Source: Wukongibacter sp050859025
GTDB lineage: Bacteria; Bacillota; Clostridia; Peptostreptococcales; Caminicellaceae
Reading direction: 5' to 3'
Assembly: GCF_050859025.1 (NCBI RefSeq)
Contig: NZ_CP138200.1
Span: 124,001-188,000, forward strand
Length of the DNA stretch: 64,000 bases
Below are positions 35,751 through 42,793 of the stretch, piece by piece. Below the pieces are notes generated by a model. That model was not told where the DNA came from, searched no databases, and saw only the letters and a program-made list of their open reading frames with translations. Position 1 is the first letter of the stretch. Each line of letters opens with the position of its first letter. Made by a program: the position numbers and the translations under genes.

Positions 35751-37101
35751 AAACCAATCATTTAAGATATTGGTTGTTGATGATGAGCAGGAATATAGAG
35801 AAACCTTAACTTTGATTTTAGAAAGTAATGGTTACAAGGCAGAGGCTGTAAGTAGTGGTCACGAAGCTTTAGAGAAGCTAAAGCACGAGAAATTTCATCT
35901 TGTACTCTCTGATTTTATAATGAGTGGTATGAATGGAGTAGAAGTTTTGGAGGCTATAAAAAAGGATTATAGCGAAACAGAGGTTATAATTTTCACTGGC
36001 TATGGCTCCGTTAAAAATGCAGTTGAAGCAATGAAAAAAGGGGCCTTTGGTTATTTTATAAAGAGCCATGATCCAGAAGAACTTTTAATAGAAATAAGAA
36101 AATTGATTAAATTAATTGATCTTGAGCATAGAAATTCAGTATTGCTTACGGAACAGATAAGTCCACAGATTATGTTAAATACACTAAGTGAAAAATTTCA
36201 AAAAGCATTGGATATTGCTAGGAAGGCATCGGCCAGTAATGCCAATATTCTTATTCTAGGCGAATCGGGAGTTGGAAAGGAAGTGTTCTCTAGATATATC
36301 CACCAACACAGTGATAGACATGAGAATCCCTTTGTGGCAGTAAATTGTCATGCTTTTTCAGAAACATTACTTGAATCTGAGTTGTTTGGTCATGAAAAGG
36401 GTGCCTTTACTGGTGCTTTAGAGCGTAGAATCGGAAGATTTGAGGCGGCTCATGATGGTACTCTTTTCCTAGATGAAATTGGAGATACATCCTTCGATAC
36501 TCAGGTTAAGCTGCTAAGAACTATTGAAAATAGAAAAATCGAAAGAATTGGAAGTAATCAATCTATTGATGTCAATTTTAGATTGATTTGTGCAACTAAC
36601 AGAGATATTTACCAAATGGTTAAGGAAAATACTTTTAGAGAAGACTTGTTTTATAGAATTAGTACAATTACAGTGGAAATTCCACCTTTAAGGGAGAGAA
36701 AAGAAGACCTGCCAGAGCTAGTTGATTTTTTCTTTAAAAAGATAGAAAATGAGCTTAAGAAAGACATAAAATTGGTTGAACCAGATGTTATGCGATTTCT
36801 CCTAAATTATCATTACCCTGGAAATGTAAGAGAGCTAAAAAATATTGTGGAAAGATTAGTGGTTTTATCTGATAATGGAGTGATCCGGGCAGAGGATATT
36901 CCAGATATCAGATCCATCCGAAATGAAGCTGCTAAGAATAGTCAAATCAAAACCTTAAAAGAATTTCGAAGTGAGTCAGAGGCTGAATACATTAAGGAAG
37001 TTTTAAAGATATGTAATTATAGTATGACTAAAACAGCTAAAAAACTAGATATTAGCAGACGTCAATTATTTAATAAGCTTACGGAATATGGCTTAAGATG
37101 A
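35740..37101 (+). CDS. NtrC-type sigma-54 response regulator
   Basis: 453 residues: receiver domain (VVDDEQEYR, phosphoacceptor in LVLSDFIMSGMNG, K in FIKS), AAA+ sigma-54-contact domain with Walker A GESGVGKE, GAFTGA loop (GHEKGAFTGALERR) and LFLDEIGD, and a C-terminal Fis-type helix-turn-helix (MTKTAKKLDISRRQLFNKL). AAAGGAGG lies within the kinase end, so the genes are coupled. The intact GAFTGA means it should activate sigma-54 promoters; one lies 158 bp downstream of its stop codon. Confidence 0.95.
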   Translation: MIDRNQSFKILVVDDEQEYRETLTLILESNGYKAEAVSSGHEALEKLKHEKFHLVLSDFIMSGMNGVEVLEAIKKDYSETEVIIFTGYGSVKNAVEAMKKGAFGYFIKSHDPEELLIEIRKLIKLIDLEHRNSVLLTEQISPQIMLNTLSEKFQKALDIARKASASNANILILGESGVGKEVFSRYIHQHSDRHENPFVAVNCHAFSETLLESELFGHEKGAFTGALERRIGRFEAAHDGTLFLDEIGDTSFDTQVKLLRTIENRKIERIGSNQSIDVNFRLICATNRDIYQMVKENTFREDLFYRISTITVEIPPLRERKEDLPELVDFFFKKIENELKKDIKLVEPDVMRFLLNYHYPGNVRELKNIVERLVVLSDNGVIRAEDIPDIRSIRNEAAKNSQIKTLKEFRSESEAEYIKEVLKICNYSMTKTAKKLDISRRQLFNKLTEYGLR

Positions 37102-37121
37102 TTAATTGGGAGAAGGCTTGT

Positions 37122-37160
37122 GAGAAAAAAATTTCTCGGAAAACGAGAAATTTTTTTCTC
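37122..37160. promoter_or_regulatory. Double-dyad enhancer-like site
   Basis: Two tandem dyads GAGAAA-N4-TTTCTC (37122-37137 and 37145-37160), centres 23 bp apart, about two helical turns. Together they also make a perfect 17-bp inverted repeat with a 5-base loop. It lies about 100 bp upstream of a -24/-12 promoter, the usual position for NtrC-type activators. It might instead be a terminator stem, but no T-run follows directly. Confidence 0.6.
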
Positions 37161-37258
37161 GTTTAAAGGAAAGGAGACTACTGTCTTCTTTTTTCTATTT
37201 TGTCTAAATATATTGAAAATACACTGGAATATTATATTATTACGAAAATTTAAAAAAA

Positions 37259-37274
37259 TGGCATGAAACTTGCT
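37259..37274 (+). promoter_or_regulatory. Sigma-54 (-24/-12) promoter
   Basis: TGGCATGAAACTTGCT matches TGGCAC-N5-TTGCW with a single change, about 100 bp upstream of the symporter start codon. Confidence 0.75.
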
Positions 37275-37372
37275 CAATTATTTAAACGATTAAACTGCTA
37301 GTCAATTCTAATGAAATCATACCTACGTTATTTTTGGGCTTGCAGTAAAAATATTATAAGGAGGAGATTTTA

Positions 37373-38842
37373 TTGAATCAAATTATTGACTTTCTTAATG
37401 GGATTATATGGAGTAAGTTCCTTGTATTTCTTTGCTTAGGTGCCGGCGTATATTTTTCAGTATTAATGAAGTTTCCCCAGATTCGTCTTGTTAAAGATAT
37501 GGTAAAGCAATTATTTGGTGGTGGTGACTCAGAATCAGGTGTATCATCCTTTCAATCCTTTGCAATGGCTCTCGGTGGTCGTGTGGGTACAGGTAATATA
37601 GCTGGTGTTGCTTCAGCTATTGGTTTTGGTGGCCCAGGTGCAGTATTTTGGATGTGGGCAATTGCTTTTCTAGGTGCTGGTTCGGCTTATGTAGAAGCTG
37701 CTCTAGCACAGGTTTGGAAAGAAGAGATGGATGGAGAATATCGTGGTGGACCTCAATACTTTATTGAAAAGGGTATTGGTCAAAAGTGGTATGCAGTAAC
37801 CTTTGCAGTATCTGCTATAATAGCAATGGGCTTCTTCCTTCCTGGTGTACAGGCTAACTCAATTGCGTCTGCAATGAACAACGCTTTTGGTATTCCAACG
37901 ATCGTATCCGGTGTAGTTGTAGCTGGAGCCTTAGGACTTATCATCTTTGGTGGTGTAAAACGTATTGGTAAGGCTGCTGAGATTCTTGTTCCGTTTATGG
38001 CGATAGCATATATTATCGTTGCTCTTATCATTATTGCATTGAATGTTGATAAGGTGCCAGGTATATTCAAGTTAATCGTTACATCTGCATTTAGTACTAA
38101 AGCTGCATTTGGTGCAATTATCGGTCAAGCAATCATGTGGGGAGTTAAGCGTGGTATTTACTCAAATGAAGCTGGTCAAGGTACTGGACCAATGGCTGCA
38201 GCAGCTGCGGAAGTATCACATCCTGCAAAGCAAGGTCTTGTTCAGGCATTTTCTGTATATGTTGATACATTATTCGTTTGTTCGGCTACTGCATTTATGA
38301 TTCTTATTACTGGAACTTATAATACCTATGATGGAGCTGGTGGATATCTGTTCCAAAATCCTGCTCTTAATGGTGCAGAACCGGGTCCTATATTCACACA
38401 AGCTGCTGTCGACACACTAATTCCTGGCTTCGGTAGTATGTTTGTAGCTATTGCATTATTATTCTTTGCATTTACTACTCTATTGGCTTACTACTATTAC
38501 TGTGAATCGAACGTAGCTTACCTTGCTAAGAAAATGAAAAATCACAAGCTTGTATTTAATATAACTCGTATAACTCTTCTTTTAATGGTGGTTATAGGCT
38601 CAATAAACTCTGCTGGTACAGTTTGGGCTCTTGGAGATGTTGGTGTTGGTCTTATGGCATGGCTTAACATCATAGCTATAATTATTCTTACAAAGCCAGG
38701 TATTGCAACTCTTAAGGACTATGAAGAACAAAAAGCACAGGGACTTGATCCAGTATTTGATCCAAGAAAATTAGGAATTAAAAATGCTGATCTTTGGATT
38801 AAAAAATTGAACTCTAAAAAATCGTCTGAAAAAATCGGTTAG
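37373..38842 (+). CDS. Sodium:alanine/glycine symporter (AGCS family)
   Basis: 489-residue polytopic transporter importing small amino acids with Na+. AGCS landmarks: FQSFAMALGGRVGTGNIAGVASAIGFGGPGAVFWMW, GGPQYFIEKGIG, WGVKRGIYSNEAGQGTGPMAAAAAE. The start is TTG at 37373 with AAGGAGGAG upstream. Codon usage looks a little less AT-rich (more C-ending codons) than neighbouring genes, consistent with high expression. It is controlled by the sigma-54 promoter and dyad just upstream and the adjacent two-component system (inferred). Confidence 0.94.
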   Translation: MNQIIDFLNGIIWSKFLVFLCLGAGVYFSVLMKFPQIRLVKDMVKQLFGGGDSESGVSSFQSFAMALGGRVGTGNIAGVASAIGFGGPGAVFWMWAIAFLGAGSAYVEAALAQVWKEEMDGEYRGGPQYFIEKGIGQKWYAVTFAVSAIIAMGFFLPGVQANSIASAMNNAFGIPTIVSGVVVAGALGLIIFGGVKRIGKAAEILVPFMAIAYIIVALIIIALNVDKVPGIFKLIVTSAFSTKAAFGAIIGQAIMWGVKRGIYSNEAGQGTGPMAAAAAEVSHPAKQGLVQAFSVYVDTLFVCSATAFMILITGTYNTYDGAGGYLFQNPALNGAEPGPIFTQAAVDTLIPGFGSMFVAIALLFFAFTTLLAYYYYCESNVAYLAKKMKNHKLVFNITRITLLLMVVIGSINSAGTVWALGDVGVGLMAWLNIIAIIILTKPGIATLKDYEEQKAQGLDPVFDPRKLGIKNADLWIKKLNSKKSSEKIG

Positions 38843-38937
38843 CTATAGAGCGTTCTGAGTAAATGGGACTCAGACCAACTAGTGTATTGATTGTTCCTAT
38901 TGAACTAAACATAGCCTTAAAAAATATGAATATTAAG

Positions 38938-38969
38938 TTAAACGGTGTCATTATTGTGGCACCGTTTAA
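38938..38969. terminator. Hairpin between symporter and asparaginase
   Basis: 10-bp stem TTAAACGGTG / CACCGTTTAA with a 12-base loop. The T-run is poor, so termination may be partial. Confidence 0.45.
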
Positions 38970-39043
38970 TAGCATTATTTAATGATTAAATGTGGTATAA
39001 TCTATAAGGAATTTAATTATCTAATAGCATAGGGGAATGAAAA

Positions 39044-40048
39044 ATGAAGCGTATACTTGTAATAGCAACTGGAGGCACGATTGCATCCTCCGATGAAGGA
39101 AATGGACTTACACCGCATTATGATGTTACTGAGTTACTTTCCTTTATTCCACAGGTGAAAAATAAGTGCAGCGTCACAGGAAAAATGATTATGAATATTG
39201 ATAGTAGCAATATGACGCCGAGCTGTTGGTTGGAAATAGCTAAGGCAATAGAAGCGAATTATGAAGAATACGATGGTTTTGTAATTACTCATGGTACCGA
39301 TACTATGGCCTATTCATCGGCGGCTCTAACATACATGCTTCAGGGATTAAATAAGCCAGTCATATTGACAGGGTCCCAATATTCGATTGAAGAAAGATGT
39401 ACCGATGCCATGCAGAATTTTAACGATGCAATTATGTTTGCTATAGAGGAAATAGCTGGGGTATTTATTGTTTTTGACGGAAAGTTGATTTGTGGTACTC
39501 GTGCTATGAAGGTGAAGACTAAAAGCTATGATGCCTTTGAAAGTGTTAACTTCCCGTATATCGCAGAAATTAAGCATGACAGAATCACATATAATAAATA
39601 TATTTTAAGATATTTTAAACCAGGTTTCGATAAATTTAATTTGAGGGATAAGGTGTGCGAGAATGTAGCTATTGTTAAACTTTTTCCAGGTATTGATCCT
39701 GAATTGTTTAGTTTTATTCAAAGCTGTTATAGGGGAGTTATTGTTGAGAGCTTCGGTATAGGTGGTATTCCATTTGAAAGCAAGGATATCATTTCTAAAG
39801 TGGGAAAAATGACCGATGCAAATATGGCTGTAGTGGTTACTACCCAATGTCTTGAAGAAGGGATTGATCTAGGAATATATGAAGTGGGAAAAAAATTGCC
39901 CGCTAATAAGATAATCTATGCAAGTGATATTAACACAGAGGCTCTTGTAGCAAAGCTTATGTGTGCATTAGGGATGTCTGAGGATATCTCAGAAGTCAAA
40001 AAATTCATTGAAACTCCTATAATGTTTGATATCAATACCGATTGCTAA
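39044..40048 (+). CDS. L-asparaginase, type I-like
   Basis: Hydrolyses asparagine to aspartate and ammonia. 334 residues; the two active-site motifs are clear: ATGGTIASS (nucleophile Thr, about 9-17) and THGTDTMAYSSAAL (about 85-98). No signal peptide, so cytoplasmic. ATG at 39044 with AGGGGAATG upstream. It lies 200 bp after the symporter on the same strand, separated by a weak hairpin, so it may form part of the amino-acid uptake unit. Confidence 0.9.
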   Translation: MKRILVIATGGTIASSDEGNGLTPHYDVTELLSFIPQVKNKCSVTGKMIMNIDSSNMTPSCWLEIAKAIEANYEEYDGFVITHGTDTMAYSSAALTYMLQGLNKPVILTGSQYSIEERCTDAMQNFNDAIMFAIEEIAGVFIVFDGKLICGTRAMKVKTKSYDAFESVNFPYIAEIKHDRITYNKYILRYFKPGFDKFNLRDKVCENVAIVKLFPGIDPELFSFIQSCYRGVIVESFGIGGIPFESKDIISKVGKMTDANMAVVVTTQCLEEGIDLGIYEVGKKLPANKIIYASDINTEALVAKLMCALGMSEDISEVKKFIETPIMFDINTDC

Positions 40049-40080
40049 CCCTATTTGGGATATATTTCGGATACGTATAA

Positions 40081-40117
40081 AGTAGCCATCCATAGATAGA
40101 AATATGGATGGCTACTT
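40081..40117. terminator. Bidirectional terminator
   Basis: AGTAGCCATCCATA / TATGGATGGCTACT stem between the convergent asparaginase and zinc-ribbon/S4 genes, flanked by AAA on the left and TTTAT on the right. Confidence 0.75.
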
Positions 40118-40130
40118 TATATGATTATAG

Positions 40131-40670
40131 CTAAACAAAAATAGTAATTTTATCTTTATCCCTGATAATATACTTTGCCTTTGATTTATTATCGTTTACT
40201 AGTATTTGAGCACTTTTAATCTTTTGTTGTATTTGGGTTCTGCTTATATCTATTAGATTTTCATTTAAAAGCTTATCCAATCTAATTTTGTAATTGTGAT
40301 TTTTGATAAATATATCTATTCTACTAATATTTTCTCTGCTGTACTCTGAAATAGAGAATTTATTAATTTTTAATGCTTTGATGCCTTCATTTTTGTATTG
40401 ATCTTCCTTAAGATAGGGATTATTTTCAAGAGAATTAGGATCACTTAGGCTATTTGACTTATTTGAGATGTATTTATTCATGATCTTATTCCACGTATGT
40501 CCCATCTTACATTTGTATATGGCATACTTATATATATTTTTGCCATTGGCATTGTGTCTCCTTACTAAGGAATCATAGAAGATTACCTTCCTGCCACAGC
40601 TCGAGCAGTATCTCTCTATATTATCAATCTTTTCTTCGTATAACTCCCAATTTAATATTAACTGACTCAT
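40131..40670 (-). CDS. Zinc-ribbon plus S4-domain protein, unknown
   Basis: 179 residues. The N-terminal part has YCSSCGR (C-x2-C, about 22-25) and a later YKCKMGHTWNK, suggesting a zinc-binding domain. A polar, low-complexity linker (about 70-115) follows. The C-terminal 50 residues (RLDKLLNENL, SRTQIQQKIKSAQILVND, IIRDKDKITI) look like an S4 RNA-binding domain of the RluD type, but no pseudouridine synthase domain is present. I know no named protein with this layout. The start is ATG complementary to 40668-40670, with AGGAGG upstream. It is preceded by an unusual structured leader. Confidence 0.65.
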   Translation of the reverse strand: MSQLILNWELYEEKIDNIERYCSSCGRKVIFYDSLVRRHNANGKNIYKYAIYKCKMGHTWNKIMNKYISNKSNSLSDPNSLENNPYLKEDQYKNEGIKALKINKFSISEYSRENISRIDIFIKNHNYKIRLDKLLNENLIDISRTQIQQKIKSAQILVNDNKSKAKYIIRDKDKITIFV

Positions 40671-40692
40671 TCAATCTACCTCCTGAAATTAT

Positions 40693-40755
40693 ACAGGTAA
40701 GGTAAATAGAATAAGTAGCCTTTATTTTTGATATCATATACAACACCTTACCTGT
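40693..40755. promoter_or_regulatory. Perfect inverted repeat in the leader of the S4 gene
   Basis: ACAGGTAAGGT (40693-40703) and ACCTTACCTGT (40745-40755) are exact complements separated by 41 bp. It lies between the 14-codon leader ORF and the S4-protein ribosome site (minus-strand reading). Could be an operator or an RNA stem. Confidence 0.5.
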
Positions 40756-40757
40756 AG

Positions 40758-40802
40758 TTAGTTTTTAAAAGTTCCGTTGAAGTTTTCAGTAAATATCGGC
40801 AT
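40758..40802 (-). CDS. Possible 14-residue leader peptide
   Basis: MPIFTENFNGTFKN and stop, with a very strong ribosome site (GAGGAGG, 7-base spacing). It lies between a promoter-proximal hairpin and an inverted repeat upstream of the zinc-ribbon/S4 gene. The ribosome site is much better than needed by chance, but such a short ORF cannot be proven from sequence. Confidence 0.4.
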   Translation of the reverse strand: MPIFTENFNGTFKN

Positions 40803-40845
40803 GGGTTCACCTCCTCAGCTTTTAATGGAATAGAAAACAAAAAAA

Positions 40846-40869
40846 TAGAGGCGATTAAAATCGCCTCTA
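40846..40869 (-). terminator. Promoter-proximal terminator-like hairpin
   Basis: Perfect 10-bp stem TAGAGGCGAT / ATCGCCTCTA with a 4-base loop. On the minus strand it is followed by a T-rich run (TTTTTTTGTTTT). It starts only a few bases after the predicted transcription start. Confidence 0.75.
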
Positions 40870-40880
40870 GGGTTAACTAA

Positions 40881-40908
40881 ATTATATCTAATTAAAGGTA
40901 ACTGACAA
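40881..40908 (-). promoter_or_regulatory. Sigma-A promoter, minus strand
   Basis: TTGTCA, 16-bp spacer, TATAAT on the minus strand, reading toward the leader ORF and zinc-ribbon/S4 gene. Confidence 0.6.
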
Positions 40909-41000
40909 AAAAAGGTAATATTCTGCGTATAAAGATCTTAAACTATTAGATGTCAGAATAATTAGATACAGAAAAACCATGCCTAAAATAAGCATGGTTT

Positions 41001-41106
41001 ATATAGAAATCGCAATAAATCTTTTACATTTTGATTCCTTGAAAAGCCTTGAAACATTGGCTATTCAAGAAATTAAAATGTAGATTTATAAGTGCGTTCT
41101 ATATAG
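41001..41106. repeat. Family A MITE-like repeat, copy 3
   Basis: Same 105-bp unit as at 14849, with GAAACATTGGC at the pivot. It sits next to an AACCATGC / GCATGGTT hairpin (40974-41000). Confidence 0.85.
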
Positions 41107-41115
41107 TTAATATTT

Positions 41116-41222
41116 ATAATAGCTAAACAACTTTAATATACTGTAAATTTCAAGAGTAATAATTAGAAGACTTTCTTACCTCCTAGAAATTTATTTATAG
41201 CGTTAACGTTGTTTATCCATAG
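41116..41222. repeat. Family C MITE-like repeat
   Basis: ATAGCTAAACAACTTTAATAT ... GCGTTAACGTTGTTTATCCATAG, with complementary ends and a GTAAATTTC / GAAATTTAT body. Confidence 0.6.
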
Positions 41223-41250
41223 ACAAAACCCTATGCAAATCTTAATTTTC

Positions 41251-41352
41251 AACATTGTCAAAGAAAGCACTAAAAAACAGGTATGCTATATATACAATAG
41301 ACACCTTAAAAGCTCTCTCTGGAATTATTTATTCTCCCTACTTGACAATGTT
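41251..41352. repeat. Inverted repeat of unknown class
   Basis: AACATTGTCAA (41251-41261) and TTGACAATGTT (41342-41352), perfect 11-bp arms around 80 bp. The open frame across it (41255-41443) lacks a ribosome site. 41353-41780 shows no supported gene. Confidence 0.4.
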
Positions 41353-41781
41353 AAAAAATAATCTTCTCATAAAGTCAATCTACTCCCTTATCCTTGTTTT
41401 CATCATTCTTATTATATATGAGCCATATTTGTATGTCAAATAATTGAGATATATAAAAATAGACTTGTTGACTATATTTTGATTTTTTAATAGCCAAGAA
41501 ATACAAAGATACTCAGAATATCAAAGCATAAGTCTATGGAATTGTAAGTAACTACGAATAATAATACAAAACGACTATTTATACAATATTATGAATAAAT
41601 ATTAGAAAAAACATATAGTGAAAATGAAATATTTTGAAAAGAAAGTAGCAAAATAGATTAGATAATTGGGAAAAATAGGATAACGCTTGCAGAGAATACG
41701 ATAATTGGATATAAATATGCATATAACAAATAAAAAATTTGATAATATATTAAAAAAAATTGCCTAATATTCTTGTAAATA

Positions 41782-41810
41782 TTGAAAATTTTTGATAAAC
41801 GTGATAATAT
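41782..41810 (+). promoter_or_regulatory. Promoter of the glycine riboswitch transcript
   Basis: TTGAAA, 17-bp spacer, TAATAT, about 65 bp before the first aptamer. Confidence 0.55.
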
Positions 41811-41880
41811 ATATAAAAGTTAATAAATATTCGTAATTAAGATAAAAAAGGGATTAAAATTTCATAGTTAACCATGTGAT

Positions 41881-42056
41881 GGTAGCGAGAGATACTCTTA
41901 GGGGAGCCGAAGAAGCAATATATAGACCCTCAATTTATATAGAATCTTTCAGGCAAAAGGATCGCTATCGGATGGAACTCTGGAAAGACCTTATAGGCGC
42001 CGAAGGAGCAATACAAGACATCTTTCTGTAGAATCTCTCAGGCAAATAAACAGAGA
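41881..42056 (+). ncRNA. Tandem glycine riboswitch
   Basis: Two glycine aptamers in series. Aptamer 1 (about 41881-41966) has GCGAGAGA, GGAGCCGAAGAAGCAA and ATCTTTCAGGCAAAAGGATCGC. Aptamer 2 (about 41967-42056) has GGAACTCTGGAAAGACC, GGCGCCGAAGGAGCAA and ATCTCTCAGGCAAATA. These are the conserved core segments of the class. An intrinsic terminator follows directly. Known members usually switch gcv or glycine-transport genes on when glycine is plentiful. Here the downstream genes are a flavin/Fe-S redox complex. Confidence 0.95.
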
Positions 42057-42059
42057 AAT

Positions 42060-42101
42060 ATGAGTGGCATTTAATTTATAGGTGTCATTCATATTTTTTT
42101 A
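42060..42101 (+). terminator. Terminator in the riboswitch expression platform
   Basis: ATGAGTGGCA / TGTCATTCAT stem (two G-U pairs) followed by ATTTTTTTA. It is immediately after aptamer 2, so glycine binding would be expected to favour read-through. Confidence 0.8.
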
Positions 42102-42268
42102 GATACATATTTTTTTGTTCCATATCGCAAAAACCTATAAATCGCTATTTTGGGTAAGCTTTTTTACACAAAATTGGCAATCATGATTATAAAATAATCA
42201 TAATAATAAAATTTAGTAAAACCCCAAAAGCCTATGTCAAATGAATATTTTGAAAGGAGTGGAAGGAA

Positions 42269-42790
42269 ATGCAATGCTGCTGTGGGAAGAAAGAAGCAAA
42301 TGAGAAGGAGCTTCAGATTGATTTAAAGAGATTAGAGCCGGTACTAGAGAAATATAAGGGTATGTCAGGGAGTCTAATCAGTGTTCTTCAGGAGGTACAG
42401 GAGATATATAATTATTTACCAACGAGTGCGTTAAATTATATAGCCGATGGGATGGGTATAAAGCCATCGAAGATATTAGGTGTGGCAACCTTCTATACTC
42501 AGTTTAGGCTAAGGCCCGTAGGGAAGTTCGTTATTATGCTGTGTCAAGGTACGGCATGTCATGTTAATGGTTCAAAGGCTATTGAGGAGGCTCTTTGTGA
42601 GGAGCTAGGGATTAATGAGGGTCAGACTACAGATGACGATTTATTTACGATAGAAAATGTTGCCTGTCTTGGCTGCTGTAGTTTGTCACCGGTTATGATG
42701 ATTAATGGAGAGACTTATGGAAAGCTAACACCGGATAAGGCAAGGGAGATTGTAAGGGATATAAGGAAAAAGGAAGGTCAGGAGGTGTAG
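42269..42790 (+). CDS. NuoE-like [2Fe-2S] subunit of a redox complex (StnA-like)
   Basis: 173-residue thioredoxin-fold [2Fe-2S] subunit, homologous to the 24-kDa subunit of complex I and to HydC-type subunits. Cluster ligands: CQGTAC (C-x4-C) and ACLGCC further on. It is preceded by CCCGC-rich MQCCCGKKE at the N-terminus, an extra cysteine cluster that is not part of the normal family. It passes electrons to or from the NuoF-like subunit, 3 bp downstream. First gene after the glycine riboswitch. Confidence 0.9.
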   Translation: MQCCCGKKEANEKELQIDLKRLEPVLEKYKGMSGSLISVLQEVQEIYNYLPTSALNYIADGMGIKPSKILGVATFYTQFRLRPVGKFVIMLCQGTACHVNGSKAIEEALCEELGINEGQTTDDDLFTIENVACLGCCSLSPVMMINGETYGKLTPDKAREIVRDIRKKEGQEV

Positions 42791-42793
42791 GAT

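Noticed and set aside
38938..38990. TGGCACCGTTTAATAGC as a sigma-54 promoter before the asparaginase
   Set aside because: The TGGCAC is part of a hairpin and there is no TTGC at the -12 position.
41255..41443. 62-codon open frame (starts TTG, hydrophobic end)
   Set aside because: No ribosome site and the start lies inside a perfect inverted repeat; probably non-coding.
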